Shown here piece after piece: positions 25,503-34,480 of a stretch of 64,000 nucleotides of DNA. Every line of letters starts with the position of its first letter. Positions within the stretch are counted from its first letter, which is position 1. A program made the translations under genes and the position numbers. The DNA is from Rhizobacter sp. SG703 (GTDB lineage Bacteria; Pseudomonadota; Gammaproteobacteria; Burkholderiales; Burkholderiaceae_C). The notes under the pieces were generated by a model that searched no databases, was not told where the DNA came from, and was given only the letters and a program-made list of their open reading frames with translations. The DNA lies in assembly GCF_012275445.1 (NCBI RefSeq), contig NZ_JAAZQK010000005.1, positions 1 through 64,000 of the forward strand. The letters run 5' to 3'.

Positions 25503-27635
25503 ATGAATCGCTTCTTCAACACCCAGCATGCGCCGGTCGGCGCCCACGCCAGCCTGACGCTCGGCTTTCCCGGCGCCCGCGGCGGCATGGACCTGGAGCT
25601 GTGCGGCGCGCCCGGCCAGTCGGTGCTGGTGGCGCTCGAATCGGCGCAGCAGCCCGGCCTGTTCGAGACGCTGCCGTTCTGCGAGCCGCCCGACGACGCC
25701 GAGCGGCAGCGCTTCGTCAGCGACCAGGGCGACGCCCACCTCGGCGCATCGGGCCTCGGCGCGCGGCTGTTCGAACCCGACGAGGTGCAGCGCGAGTTCT
25801 CGCTGGCCACCGACCGCTGGCAGGCCGGCGACCTGCGCTTCACGCTGTACTCGCCGGTGCGCGCGCTGCCCGATCCGGACGCCTGCGCGCCGCTGGACGC
25901 GATGCGCGCCTTCGTGCCGGCGGTGCGCGCCGAGATCGAGGTCGACAACCGGGCCGGCACGCGCGCACGGCGGGTCGCGGTGGGGCTGTCGGGCATCGAT
26001 CCGCTGCGCGGGCTGCGCCACCTGGTGCTCGGGGAGCGTGCCGACGGGATCGGCATCGGCGACGGGCTCGAACAGGGCTTCGCGACCGACGCGCCCGACG
26101 CCTGGTCGGGCATCGGCTTCGACCCGCTGGCGGTGCTGGGCGACCGGCACCCGAGCAACCGCGGGTCGATGCTGGGCGGCTGGGGTCTGGTCTGCGCCGA
26201 GGTGCCGGCCGGCGAGCGCCGCACGCTGCGCTTCGCGTTCTGCTTCCACCGGGCCGGCGTCATCACCGGCGGCATCGCGACCCGCCAGCTCTACAACCGC
26301 TGGTTCGATTCGGTGGAGTCGGTCGCGCGTTTCGCGCTGTCGGACTTCGACGAGGCGGTGCAGGCCTGCCGGGCCGCCGATGCGCGGCTCGCGGCCAGCG
26401 CGCTGTCGGCGGCGCAGCGCTTCACGGTGGCGCACGCGACCCGCTCGTACCTGTACTCGACCCAGCTGCTCGAGCGCGACGGCCGCGCGCTGTGGGTCGT
26501 CAACGAGGGCGAGTACAACATGTTGAACACGCTCGACCTGGTGGCCGACCATTCGCTGTACGAAGGCCTGCACCACCCGTGGACGATCCGCAACGTGCTC
26601 GACCAGTACGCCGCCGGCTACGCCTACGACGACGAGCTGCGCTTCGCCGGCAGCGACGCGACGCACCCGGGCGGCGTCAGCTTCACGCACGACATGGGCG
26701 TCGACGGCATCTTCTCGCCGCCCGGCCGCTCGGCCTACGAGCGTGCCGGGCTGACCGGCTGCTTCTCGCAGATGACGACCGAGGAGCTGCTGAACTGGAC
26801 GCTGTGCGCCGGGCTGTATGCGCACCAGGGTCGCGACCTCGCGTGGGCACGGCGCCATGCCGCGCTGCTGGAGCGCTGCCTGCAGAGCCTGGAGCGCCGC
26901 GACCACCCGGAGCCGGCGCTGCGCAACGGCGTGCCGCGCGCCGACAGCAGTCGCTGCGAGGGCGGGCGCGAGATCACCACCTACGACTGCCTCGACCCGT
27001 CGCTCGGCCAGGCCGCCGGCAACACCTACATCGCCGGCAAGGCCTGGGCGGCGTACGTCGTCCTGCAGCGGCTGTTCACGCAGCTCGACCGGCCGGCGCT
27101 GGCCGAACGAGCCCATGCGCAGGCCCGGCGCGCCGCGGCGACCGTCGCCGCGGCGGCCCGGCCGGACGGGCTGATCCCGGCGCTGCTGGAAGCGCCCGAC
27201 GACGACGCGGTGATCCTGCCGGTGATCGAGGCGCTGGCCTACCCGTGGTTCGCCGGCTGCCGCGACGCGCTGGCGGCGGACGGCGAGTACGCGCCGTACC
27301 TCGCCGCGCTGAAGCGGCACGTCGGCCAGCACGTGCTGCGCGAAGACACCTGCCTGTTCGCCGACGGCGGCTGGCGCATCACCTCGCGCAGCGACAACAC
27401 CTTCCCGGCCAAGGCCTACGTCTGCCAGTTCGTCGCCCGCGAGATCCTGCAGATGCCGCTCGGCACGGTCGGCATGCGTGCCGACGAAGCCCATGCCGCC
27501 TGGCAGCTGCACCCGGACCTCAGCGTGCACTGCTGGAGCGAGCAGGTGAAGAACGGGCTGGTGTTCGCCGCCAAGTACTACCCACGCGGCGTCAGCAGCC
27601 AGATCTGGCTGACCGAGCGTGCGCCCCAGGGTTGA
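25503..27635 (+). CDS. Glycoside hydrolase family 52 beta-xylosidase
   Basis: 710 residues, full length for GH52. The opening NTQHAPVGAHASLTLGFPG and the segments AGDLRFTLYSPVRALPDP and SFTHDMGVDGIFS are hallmarks of this small family. The nucleophile is E335 in VVNEGEYNM and the acid/base is D495 in TYDCLDPSLG; by memory these have the same numbers as in the Geobacillus enzyme. No signal peptide is seen, so it should act in the cytoplasm on imported xylo-oligosaccharides, cutting them with retention. ATG 25503 is the natural family start. GH52 is known mainly from Bacillota, so its presence here is notable. It is probably regulated by the divergent AraC gene. Confidence 0.93.
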   Translation: MNRFFNTQHAPVGAHASLTLGFPGARGGMDLELCGAPGQSVLVALESAQQPGLFETLPFCEPPDDAERQRFVSDQGDAHLGASGLGARLFEPDEVQREFSLATDRWQAGDLRFTLYSPVRALPDPDACAPLDAMRAFVPAVRAEIEVDNRAGTRARRVAVGLSGIDPLRGLRHLVLGERADGIGIGDGLEQGFATDAPDAWSGIGFDPLAVLGDRHPSNRGSMLGGWGLVCAEVPAGERRTLRFAFCFHRAGVITGGIATRQLYNRWFDSVESVARFALSDFDEAVQACRAADARLAASALSAAQRFTVAHATRSYLYSTQLLERDGRALWVVNEGEYNMLNTLDLVADHSLYEGLHHPWTIRNVLDQYAAGYAYDDELRFAGSDATHPGGVSFTHDMGVDGIFSPPGRSAYERAGLTGCFSQMTTEELLNWTLCAGLYAHQGRDLAWARRHAALLERCLQSLERRDHPEPALRNGVPRADSSRCEGGREITTYDCLDPSLGQAAGNTYIAGKAWAAYVVLQRLFTQLDRPALAERAHAQARRAAATVAAAARPDGLIPALLEAPDDDAVILPVIEALAYPWFAGCRDALAADGEYAPYLAALKRHVGQHVLREDTCLFADGGWRITSRSDNTFPAKAYVCQFVAREILQMPLGTVGMRADEAHAAWQLHPDLSVHCWSEQVKNGLVFAAKYYPRGVSSQIWLTERAPQG

Positions 27636-27900
27636 CCGGGTTCACGCCGGCCGCCTTGTTTGAAACCAAACGTAAGCTGTGCGACAGGAAGAATACCAAA
27701 GCAGACCGGTACATAACCAATCTAATACCTGTTGATGCCTTGCATTGGCATCCGATGGCACCGGCTTGGCGTCTGGAGCCACCATTCGCGTCGCTCTGAA
27801 AGCGCTCGCATCTTGTTGCAAGACATCGCTCGCCGCCGGTGAAGGTGCCTTCGAGAATTCCCTCAGTGCTTCGTCGTCACAACACTGAAAGGGACAGATC
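27636..27900. promoter_or_regulatory. AT-richer control region of the chitinase gene
   Basis: This 265-bp gap is clearly less GC-rich than its surroundings, mainly at 27655-27745, and holds no gene. It contains TACC-N10-GGTA within 27690-27715, AATACC at 27692 and 27724, TGGCATCCGATGGCA near 27746, and TGAAAGCGCTCGCA (27797-27810), which resembles LacI-type sugar operators. GAAAGGGACAG just before 27901 provides the ribosome site. Regulator identity is unknown. Confidence 0.4.
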
Positions 27901-29682
27901 ATGAAGAGCGTGGGAATGACCGTGGTGGCCGTGGCCATCGGCGGCTTGTGGTCGCAGGTGCAGGCCGCCAGCCTGCAGCCGGCGACGGCGGCGGTGGCCG
28001 CGCAGGCATCGTTCGACGGCCTGCTGCTGGCCCAGGCCGCGACGGCCCCGGCCTGGCAGGAAGGCGTGACCTACACCGCCGGGACCATCGTCAGCTACAA
28101 CGGCGCGTTGTATGTCGCGCTGGTGACCCACACCGCCTGGGCCGGCACCAACTGGAACCCGGCCGCGACGCCGACGCTGTGGTCGCCGACCGGCGGCAGC
28201 GCGCCCGCCCCGGCGCCGGCGCCCGCTCCGGCGCCCGCTCCGGCGCCCGCTCCGGCACCTGCCCCCGCGCCGAGCCCGTCGCCCGCCCCGGCTCCCGGCA
28301 CCTGCGCGATGCCCTGGTCGGCCAGCACCGCGTACAACGGCGGCGCGGTCGTCAGCGTCAACGGCGTGAACTACAAGGCCAACTGGTGGACGCAGGGCAA
28401 CAACCCGTCGACCAACAGCGGCCCGGTCGGCAGCGGCCAGCCGTGGACGCCGACCGGCAACTGCAGCAATGCCCCGGCGCCGGCACCGGCCCCCGCGCCG
28501 TCGCCTGCACCCGCACCGGCCCCCGCGCCTGCTCCGGCACCGGCACCGGCTCCCGCCCCGGCAGGCGACCTGCCGGCCGGCGCGCTGTCGGCGAACCAGA
28601 GCAAGCGCGTCTACGTCGGCTACTACCCGAGCTGGAGCGACAACTGGTTCGACGCCACCGGCAAGAGCGCGGCCGAGGTCTACACCGCCAGCAAGCTGGC
28701 GCGCGTGCCGGCCACCTACACGCACGTGATGGCCTCGTTCGCCGACCCGAACTTCTCGTGGGCCGGCATCGCGACCAACAGCTTCTCGGGCACCGGCATC
28801 AACTTCAATGCCACCCCGCGCGACATCAAGGCCGCGATCGACGTACTGCACAAGCGCAACCTGAAGATCATCCTGGCGGTCGGCGGCGCGACCTACAACA
28901 ACTGGGGTCCGATCGCGGCCGAAGGCGCGGCCGGCAGCGGCCCGATCATCAACGCGCTCGCGAAGATCCAGACGGAGATGGGCTTCGACGGCCTCGATGT
29001 CGACTACGAGGTCGACGGCGACGTGGACCGCTACGCCAACGCGATCAAGGCATTGCGCCGCGCAGTGGACATCGCAGGCGGCGGCCGCGTGCTGACGCTG
29101 GCCGGCTGGTCGAGCGGCGCGGACTGCACCTCGGGCACCACGGCCGACTCGCGCTGCGCGGGCAAGATGTCGTACTGGGGCGGCAACGCCGGGCGCGAGC
29201 GCGGCGTGGTGCTGAAGTACCCGGCCACCGCGGCGATGCTGGACTTGGTCAACGTGATGAGCTACGACGCCCGCTACGAGCACTTCGACGGCGTGGTCGC
29301 GTACAACCAGTACCGCAGCCTCTACCCGTCGAAGACCATCGTGTCGATCGGCTTCGAGCCGGCGCCGGAAGGCTGGAGCGGCGGCCAGCTGGTCATCAAC
29401 GACGGCGACGCGCAGTGCGAAGGCTCGCGCATCCTGCAGGACCAGTACGGCGCGACGCTGAACCTGCCGTACTCGGTGCAGCGCTACACCGCGGCGGTGC
29501 TGAACAGCACGGCGTCGAACAAGAACCCCCGCGACGGCGCGATGCTGTGGGCCATCATCAAGCCGGCCAGCGGCTCGTGCGGCAGCGCCGCACTGGCAGC
29601 GCCGGGCACGGTGGGGCAGAAGGTCGGCAACAGCTTCGGCCTGCCGGTCGACCCCTTGCTGCAATCGGCTGACTGGAAGTAA
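27901..29682 (+). CDS. Secreted chitinase: two chitin-binding modules plus GH18 catalytic domain
   Basis: 593 residues. A Sec signal peptide ends near residue 23 (VQAA). Two short CBM5/12-like modules follow (about 50-97, PAWQEGVTYTAGTIVSYNG; and about 138-185, MPWSASTAYNGGAVVSVNG). Each is followed by a long Pro-Ala linker (about 102-132 and 195-223). The GH18 domain starts near residue 235 (KRVYVGYYPSW); FDGLDVDYE supplies the DxxDxDxE motif with catalytic E370. It should bind and cut chitin outside the cell. The gene has its own control region and terminator and looks monocistronic. Confidence 0.93.
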   Translation: MKSVGMTVVAVAIGGLWSQVQAASLQPATAAVAAQASFDGLLLAQAATAPAWQEGVTYTAGTIVSYNGALYVALVTHTAWAGTNWNPAATPTLWSPTGGSAPAPAPAPAPAPAPAPAPAPAPAPSPSPAPAPGTCAMPWSASTAYNGGAVVSVNGVNYKANWWTQGNNPSTNSGPVGSGQPWTPTGNCSNAPAPAPAPAPSPAPAPAPAPAPAPAPAPAPAGDLPAGALSANQSKRVYVGYYPSWSDNWFDATGKSAAEVYTASKLARVPATYTHVMASFADPNFSWAGIATNSFSGTGINFNATPRDIKAAIDVLHKRNLKIILAVGGATYNNWGPIAAEGAAGSGPIINALAKIQTEMGFDGLDVDYEVDGDVDRYANAIKALRRAVDIAGGGRVLTLAGWSSGADCTSGTTADSRCAGKMSYWGGNAGRERGVVLKYPATAAMLDLVNVMSYDARYEHFDGVVAYNQYRSLYPSKTIVSIGFEPAPEGWSGGQLVINDGDAQCEGSRILQDQYGATLNLPYSVQRYTAAVLNSTASNKNPRDGAMLWAIIKPASGSCGSAALAAPGTVGQKVGNSFGLPVDPLLQSADWK

Positions 29683-29685
29683 ACA

Positions 29686-29730
29686 GGGCCCCCAGTCGCT
29701 GCGCTCCTGCCCCCAAGGGGCGCCGCCTGG
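29686..29730. repeat. Dispersed GC-rich intergenic repeat, copy 2
   Basis: GGGCCCCCAGTCGCTGCGCTCCTGCCCCCAAGGGG-type sequence directly after the chitinase stop, the inverse orientation of the copies at 39844 and 40504. CCCC/GGGG can pair. It precedes a true terminator at 29772. Confidence 0.65.
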
Positions 29731-29771
29731 TGGATCGGCAGAGCCGGATCCACGGGCGTAGCTGGATCCTC

Positions 29772-29806
29772 AAGCGCCTTCTCCCTTCGGGGGAGGGCGC
29801 TTTTTT
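29772..29806 (+). terminator. Rho-independent terminator after the chitinase gene
   Basis: AAGCGCC (29772-29778) pairs with GGCGCTT (29796-29802), with an inner CTCCC/GGGAG stem, a TTCGG loop and a run of six T. Confidence 0.85.
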
Positions 29807-29914
29807 CATGGCGCACCCAAATTCGCTATCCGCATGACCTGATCCGGTTTCATTCGTTGCGGGCACCGGGCCGCGTGCCCATCATCGATGCTCACTCTCA
29901 CCCCGAGGACATTC

Positions 29915-30133
29915 ATGAGCATCACCGCCATCAACGTGCGCAACCAGTTCCGCGGCAAGGTCAAGGAAATCATCGAAGGGCCGGTCGTCTCCGAGATCGA
30001 CGTCGAGACGCCATCCGGCCTGATCGTCACGTCGGTGATCACGACGCGGTCGGTCAAGGAGCTGAGGCTCGCGGTCGGCAAGGACGTGATCGCGCTGGTC
30101 AAGTCGACCGAGGTGTCGATCGCGACGCTCTGA
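29915..30133 (+). CDS. Mop-domain molybdate-binding protein (molbindin)
   Basis: A 72-residue protein made of a single Mop/TOBE domain: SITAINVRNQFRGKVKEI, then IVTSVITTRSVKELRL and VIALVKSTEVSIATL, the standard molbindin pattern. Such proteins assemble in the cytoplasm and store molybdate or tungstate. ATG 29915 is chosen because it begins the domain; the nine-residue upstream extension has no ribosome site. No molybdate transport or cofactor gene is adjacent. The next gene follows after 22 bp and may be co-transcribed. Confidence 0.9.
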   Translation: MSITAINVRNQFRGKVKEIIEGPVVSEIDVETPSGLIVTSVITTRSVKELRLAVGKDVIALVKSTEVSIATL

Positions 30134-30155
30134 CCCGACCGTGAAGGAGACCGCG

Positions 30156-30767
30156 ATGGCATTCCAGGGCAGCCCGGTGCGGGTGCTGGTGATCCCCGGG
30201 CTGCGCGGCAGCGGCCCGGCGCATTGGCAGAGCTGGCTGCAGGGGCACTTGCGGCAGTCCCGCCGCGCGGTGCGCGTCGAGCAGCACGACTGGAACACCG
30301 CCGACCTCGCGGCCTGGGCCGCGCGCATCGGAGAGACGCTGGCCGCCGAGCCGCTCGGCGCGTGGGTCGCGGTGGCGCACAGCTTCGGCTGCCTGGCGCT
30401 GGCGCAACACCTGCTGTCGACCTGCGGGCGCAGCGCCCACGGCGTGCGCGCCGCGCTGCTGGTGGCGCCGGCCGATCCGGCGCGCTTCGGGCTCGACGAC
30501 CAGCCGCTGCGCCAGCGGCTGCGGCTGCCGGCCACGCTGCTCGCGAGCGACACCGACCCGTGGATGAGCGCGTCGAGCGCGGAATCGTTCGCCCAGGCCT
30601 GGGGCAGCGGCTTCGTGAACCTGGGCGATGCCGGCCACATCAATGCCGAGGCGGGCTTCGGCCCGCTGCCGGCGGCGAAGAAGCTGACCGAGTTCCTGAT
30701 CCACCGCGTCGAGCAATCGCGGCGGCCGGAACGTGCCGCGCTGCACGAGTTCTCGTTCGCCGTCTGA
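30156..30767 (+). CDS. RBBP9/YdeN-type small serine hydrolase
   Basis: 203 residues, alpha/beta hydrolase fold. VLVIPGLRGSGPAHWQSWL is the family opening. The nucleophile elbow is AHSFGC (Ser near residue 81), the Asp is likely in SDTDPWM, and the His is in GDAGHINAEAGFG. No signal peptide, so cytoplasmic; the natural substrate of this family is unknown. ATG 30156 has AAGGAGA upstream; a GTG at 30141 is less likely. Peroxiredoxin follows 36 bp downstream. Confidence 0.9.
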   Translation: MAFQGSPVRVLVIPGLRGSGPAHWQSWLQGHLRQSRRAVRVEQHDWNTADLAAWAARIGETLAAEPLGAWVAVAHSFGCLALAQHLLSTCGRSAHGVRAALLVAPADPARFGLDDQPLRQRLRLPATLLASDTDPWMSASSAESFAQAWGSGFVNLGDAGHINAEAGFGPLPAAKKLTEFLIHRVEQSRRPERAALHEFSFAV

Positions 30768-30803
30768 CCCGACCACGCTTCGTTCCATCATCAGGAGAAC
30801 TCC

Positions 30804-31445
30804 ATGAGCTTGCGACTGGGCGACATCGCCCCCGACTTCGAACAGCAATCGTCCGACGGCCCGATCCGCTTTCACCAGTGGCTCGGCGACAGCTGGGGCG
30901 TGCTGTTCTCGCACCCGGCCGACTTCACGCCGGTGTGCACCACCGAGCTCGGCCTGACGGCCAGGCTGAAGGACGAGTTCACGAAGCGCAACGTGAAGGC
31001 CATCGCGCTGAGCGTCGACCCGGTCGACTCGCACACGAAGTGGATCCACGACATCAACACGACGCAGAAGACGATCGTCAATTTCCCGATCCTGGCCGAC
31101 GCCGACCGCAAGGTGGCCGAGCTGTACGACCTGATCCATCCGAACGCCAGCACCACCGCCACCGTGCGCTCGCTGTTCGTGATCGACCCGGCGAAGAAGA
31201 TCCGCCTGACGATCACCTACCCGGCCAGCACCGGCCGCAACTTCGACGAGATCCTGCGGGTGATCGATTCGCTGCAGCTGACCGATTCGCACAGCGTCGC
31301 GACACCGGGCAACTGGAAGGACGGCGACGACGTCGTGATCGTGCCGTCGCTGCAGGACCCGGAGCTGATCAGGAAGAAGTTCCCGAAGGGGTACACGGCC
31401 ATCACCCCTTACTTGCGCCTGACGCCGCAGCCCAACAAGCCTTGA
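30804..31445 (+). CDS. 1-Cys peroxiredoxin (Prx6 family)
   Basis: 213 residues, the length of Prx6-type enzymes with the extended C-terminal dimer domain. The peroxidatic cysteine is C45 in DFTPVCTTELG; no resolving cysteine is seen in the usual place. It reduces hydrogen peroxide and organic peroxides in the cytoplasm. ATG follows CAGGAGAA. The gene could share an mRNA with the two genes before it. Downstream come about 350 bp of non-coding repeat-rich DNA. Confidence 0.93.
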   Translation: MSLRLGDIAPDFEQQSSDGPIRFHQWLGDSWGVLFSHPADFTPVCTTELGLTARLKDEFTKRNVKAIALSVDPVDSHTKWIHDINTTQKTIVNFPILADADRKVAELYDLIHPNASTTATVRSLFVIDPAKKIRLTITYPASTGRNFDEILRVIDSLQLTDSHSVATPGNWKDGDDVVIVPSLQDPELIRKKFPKGYTAITPYLRLTPQPNKP

Positions 31446-31484
31446 CCGGGGAGGGCCGAGGAAGGCCCGCGCTGGCAAGGAAAG

Positions 31485-31580
31485 CCGTTCGGGCCGAGCC
31501 TGTCGAAGCCCTCGTGCCGGGGCACCCACCCTTCGACGGACGGGCCTTCGACAAGCTCAGTCCGTGCTCAGGGCGAACGG
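31485..31580. repeat. Inverted intergenic repeat (CTTCGACAAGCTCAG type)
   Basis: CCGTTCGGGCCGAGCCTGTCGAAG starts at 31485 and its imperfect inverse, CTTCGACAAGCTCAG...GGGCGAACGG, ends at 31580. The arms form a long hairpin. This repeat type is common between genes in many Proteobacteria. The rest of the gap (31446-31794) holds no gene or promoter that I can defend, except an AT-richer patch at about 31715-31740 before the ligase gene. Confidence 0.75.
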
Positions 31581-31794
31581 GTGGGGTTTGCGCGCGCCCC
31601 TGGACAGACAGCTCCGCTGCCCCCTCACAAGCATGACGGCCCTCGACACCCGCCCGCACTGATCGGGGAACCCCCGTTCTTGCCAGTCGCCGGGTTCGTG
31701 CGGCACACTCGCCTCCGACAACAAGTAGAAACACACCACGTTGGGGGGCGTGCGTCGTCGACGCGCGGCCTCGTTCCCATCTAGCGAGGCACCG

Positions 31795-33318
31795 ATGTCC
31801 GACAGCTTGAAGGATCTGCTTGCCACCGGCGTCGATGATGACGTCGCCGTCTCCGCTCCCGACCGGCCGCCATTGCGCCACCGCGAACTGCGCCGACTGA
31901 TCGCCGAAACCCTTGCGCGGCTGAACGGCCTGGGCATCGGGCGCAACGACCGCGTGGCCATCGTGCTGAACAACGGCCCCGAGATGGCAACCTGCTTCGT
32001 CGCCTGCGCCTGCGGCGTGACCAGCGCGCCGCTGAACCCGGCCTACCGCGCCGACGAATTCGAGTTCTACCTGTCCGACCTGAACGCGAAGGCGCTGGTC
32101 GTCGAGCGCGGCAGCGTCTCGCCGGCGATCGGCGTGGCCGCGAAGCTCGGCGTGCGCGTGATCGACCTGGTCGTCCACGACGGTGCCGCCGCCGGCAGCT
32201 TCGTGCTGGAACCGCGCGACGGCGCCATCGCGGCGTCGGTCGCGCAACCCGCCTGGGCCGAGCCCGACGACGTCTCGATGGTGCTGCACACCTCCGGCAC
32301 CACCTCGCGCCCGAAGATCGTGCCGCTGTCGCAACGCAACCTGTGCGCATCGGCCGGCAACATCCGCCGCACGCTCGCGTTCACCGCGGCCGACCGCGGG
32401 CTGAACATCATGCCGCTGTTCCACATCCACGGCCTGATCGCCGGCGTGCTCGCGCCGCTGTCGGCCGGCTCGCAGGTGTTCTGCACGCCGGGCTTCAACG
32501 CGCTGAAGTTCTTCGGCTGGATGGACGAAGCCAAGCCCACCTGGTACACGGCGGTGCCGACGATGCACCAGGCCATCCTGTCGCGCGCCGCCAAGAACGC
32601 CGACGTGATCAAACGCCATCCGCTGCGCTTCCTGCGCTCGTCGTCGTCGTCGATGCCGCCGCAGGTGATCCGCGAGCTCGAAGAGGTGTTCGGCGCCCCG
32701 CTGATCGAGGCCTACGGCATGACCGAGGCCACCCACCAGATGGCGTCGAACCCGCTGCCGCCGGCGGCCCGCAAGCCCGGCGCGGTAGGCCTCGCGGCCG
32801 GGCCCGAGGTGGCCATCATGGGCGAGGACGGCAGCCTGCTGCCGGCCGGCGGCATCGGCGAGATCGTGATCCGCGGCGCCAACGTGACGCGCGGCTACGA
32901 GAACAACCCGAAGGCGAACGCCGAGGGCTTCACCAACGGCTGGTTCCGCACCGGCGACCAGGGCACGATGGACGCCGACGGCTACATCAGCCTGACCGGG
33001 CGGCTGAAGGAAATCATCAACCGCGGCGGCGAGAAGGTCAGCCCGCGCGAGGTCGACGAGATCCTGATGGACCACCCGGCCGTCGCGCAGGTGGTGTGCT
33101 TCGGCATGCCGCACCCCAAGCTCGGCGAAGAGGTCGCTGCGGTCGTCGTGCTGCGCGAAGGCCAGCCCGCGACCGAACGCGAGCTGCAGGCCTTCGTCGC
33201 GACGCGCGCCGCCGACTACAAGGTGCCGAAGAAGATCCTCTTCATGGACGAGATCCCGAAAGGCGCCACCGGCAAGCTGCAGCGCATCGGCCTGGCGCAG
33301 AAGCTCGGGCTCGGCTGA
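31795..33318 (+). CDS. AMP-forming acyl-CoA ligase (oxalate-CoA ligase-like)
   Basis: 507 residues, ANL superfamily. The phosphate loop is HTSGTTSRPKIV, the adenine site is EAYGMTEATHQM, WFRTGDQG and GRLKEIINRGGEKVSPREVDE are present, and the catalytic lysine lies in PKGATGKLQR. It activates a carboxylic acid as acyl-AMP and joins it to CoA. By eye it most resembles oxalate-CoA ligases of the AAE3 type, but the substrate is not fixed by these motifs. ATG 31795 sits just after GAGGCACC. It stands ahead of a tricarboxylate-type transporter, which may bring in its substrate. Confidence 0.88.
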   Translation: MSDSLKDLLATGVDDDVAVSAPDRPPLRHRELRRLIAETLARLNGLGIGRNDRVAIVLNNGPEMATCFVACACGVTSAPLNPAYRADEFEFYLSDLNAKALVVERGSVSPAIGVAAKLGVRVIDLVVHDGAAAGSFVLEPRDGAIAASVAQPAWAEPDDVSMVLHTSGTTSRPKIVPLSQRNLCASAGNIRRTLAFTAADRGLNIMPLFHIHGLIAGVLAPLSAGSQVFCTPGFNALKFFGWMDEAKPTWYTAVPTMHQAILSRAAKNADVIKRHPLRFLRSSSSSMPPQVIRELEEVFGAPLIEAYGMTEATHQMASNPLPPAARKPGAVGLAAGPEVAIMGEDGSLLPAGGIGEIVIRGANVTRGYENNPKANAEGFTNGWFRTGDQGTMDADGYISLTGRLKEIINRGGEKVSPREVDEILMDHPAVAQVVCFGMPHPKLGEEVAAVVVLREGQPATERELQAFVATRAADYKVPKKILFMDEIPKGATGKLQRIGLAQKLGLG

Positions 33319-33416
33319 CACCGTTTTCTTCCCGGGCGAACCCTGCCGGTCGCCCGCGGTCGGCGTCCGTGAGGACGTTGGCGGCCGCACCCACAAGAAC
33401 GACACCGACGGACCCC

Positions 33417-33434
33417 GGGGGGTGATCACCTCCC
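33417..33434. promoter_or_regulatory. Palindrome upstream of tctC, possible operator
   Basis: GGTGATCACC (33421-33430) is a perfect palindrome, extended by GGG and CCC outside one mismatch to 18 bp. It ends 26 bp before the TTG start of tctC. A repressor binding here could block the transporter transcript. The protein that might bind is unknown. Confidence 0.4.
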
Positions 33435-33459
33435 AGCGTGACAACCACAAGGAGCGATC

Positions 33460-34464
33460 TTGAAGTACCAGCAGTTCAAGCAGTGGGTGGCGGCCGCGAC
33501 GGCGCTGTGTGCGGCCAGCGTGGGCGGTGCGGCGCAGGCCTGGGAACCGGCCAAGCCGGTGGAGTTCGTGGTGCCGGCCGGCACCGGCGGCGGGGCCGAC
33601 CAGATGGCCCGCTTCATCCAGGGCGTGGTCGCGAAGAACAACCTGATGAAGCAGCCGATCATCGTCGTCAACAAGGCGGGCGGTGCCGGCGCCGAGGGTT
33701 TCCTCGACGTGAAGGGTGCGAAGGGCGACGCGCACAAGATCGTCATCACGCTGTCGAACCTGTACACGACGCCGCTCGCGACCGGCGTGCCGTTCAACTG
33801 GCGCGACCTGACGCCGGTGGCGATGCTCGCGCAGGACGAGTTCGTGCTGTGGGTCAATGCCGAGTCGCCGTACAAGACCGCGAAGGAGTACATCGACGCG
33901 ATCAAGGCGCAGCCGGCCAACAGCTTCAAGATGGGCGGCACCGGCTCGAAGCAGGAAGACCAGATCATCACCGCGATGCTGGAAAAGGCCGTCGGCAGGA
34001 AGCTCACCTACATCCCGTACAAGGGCGGCGGCGATGTCGCGGTGCAGCTGGTGGGCAAGCACGTCGACTCGACGGTCAACAACCCGATCGAGGCCGAATC
34101 GCACTGGCGCGCCGGCAAGCTGCGCGCGCTGTGCGTGATGGACAAGGACAAGCTGCCGTACAGCAGCAAGCTGACGCCGACGCAGAGCTGGAACGACATC
34201 CCGACCTGCGCGTCGGCCGGCGTGCCGGTCGACTACCTGATGCTGCGCGGCATCTTCATGCCGCCGGGCGTGACGCCGGACCAGGTGGCGTTCTACGTCG
34301 ACCTGTTCAAGAAGCTGCGCGCGCTGCCGGAGTGGAAGGACTTCATGGACAAGGGTGCGTTCAAGCAGACCTTCATGAGCGGTGCGGAGTATGTCGACTG
34401 GCTCGGCAAGAACGAGCAGATGCACCGCGAGCTGATGAAGCAGGCCGGCTTCCTGGCGCAATGA
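33460..34464 (+). CDS. tctC: Tripartite tricarboxylate transporter binding protein (TctC)
   Basis: 334 residues. The start codon is TTG: AAGGAG lies six bases upstream and the signal peptide (KYQQFKQWVAAATALCAA, ending AAQA) begins at once, and no ATG fits. The mature protein shows the TctC/Bug pattern: PVEFVVPAGTGGGADQMARF, VVNKAGGAGAEG, YIPYKGGGDVAVQLVG. It captures a carboxylate in the periplasm and passes it to TctAB. Bug-type proteins are greatly expanded in Burkholderiales. Ligand unknown; the adjacent CoA ligase and reductase suggest a small organic acid. Confidence 0.92.
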   Translation: MKYQQFKQWVAAATALCAASVGGAAQAWEPAKPVEFVVPAGTGGGADQMARFIQGVVAKNNLMKQPIIVVNKAGGAGAEGFLDVKGAKGDAHKIVITLSNLYTTPLATGVPFNWRDLTPVAMLAQDEFVLWVNAESPYKTAKEYIDAIKAQPANSFKMGGTGSKQEDQIITAMLEKAVGRKLTYIPYKGGGDVAVQLVGKHVDSTVNNPIEAESHWRAGKLRALCVMDKDKLPYSSKLTPTQSWNDIPTCASAGVPVDYLMLRGIFMPPGVTPDQVAFYVDLFKKLRALPEWKDFMDKGAFKQTFMSGAEYVDWLGKNEQMHRELMKQAGFLAQ

Positions 34465-34480
34465 CCCGACGAGGCGATGC

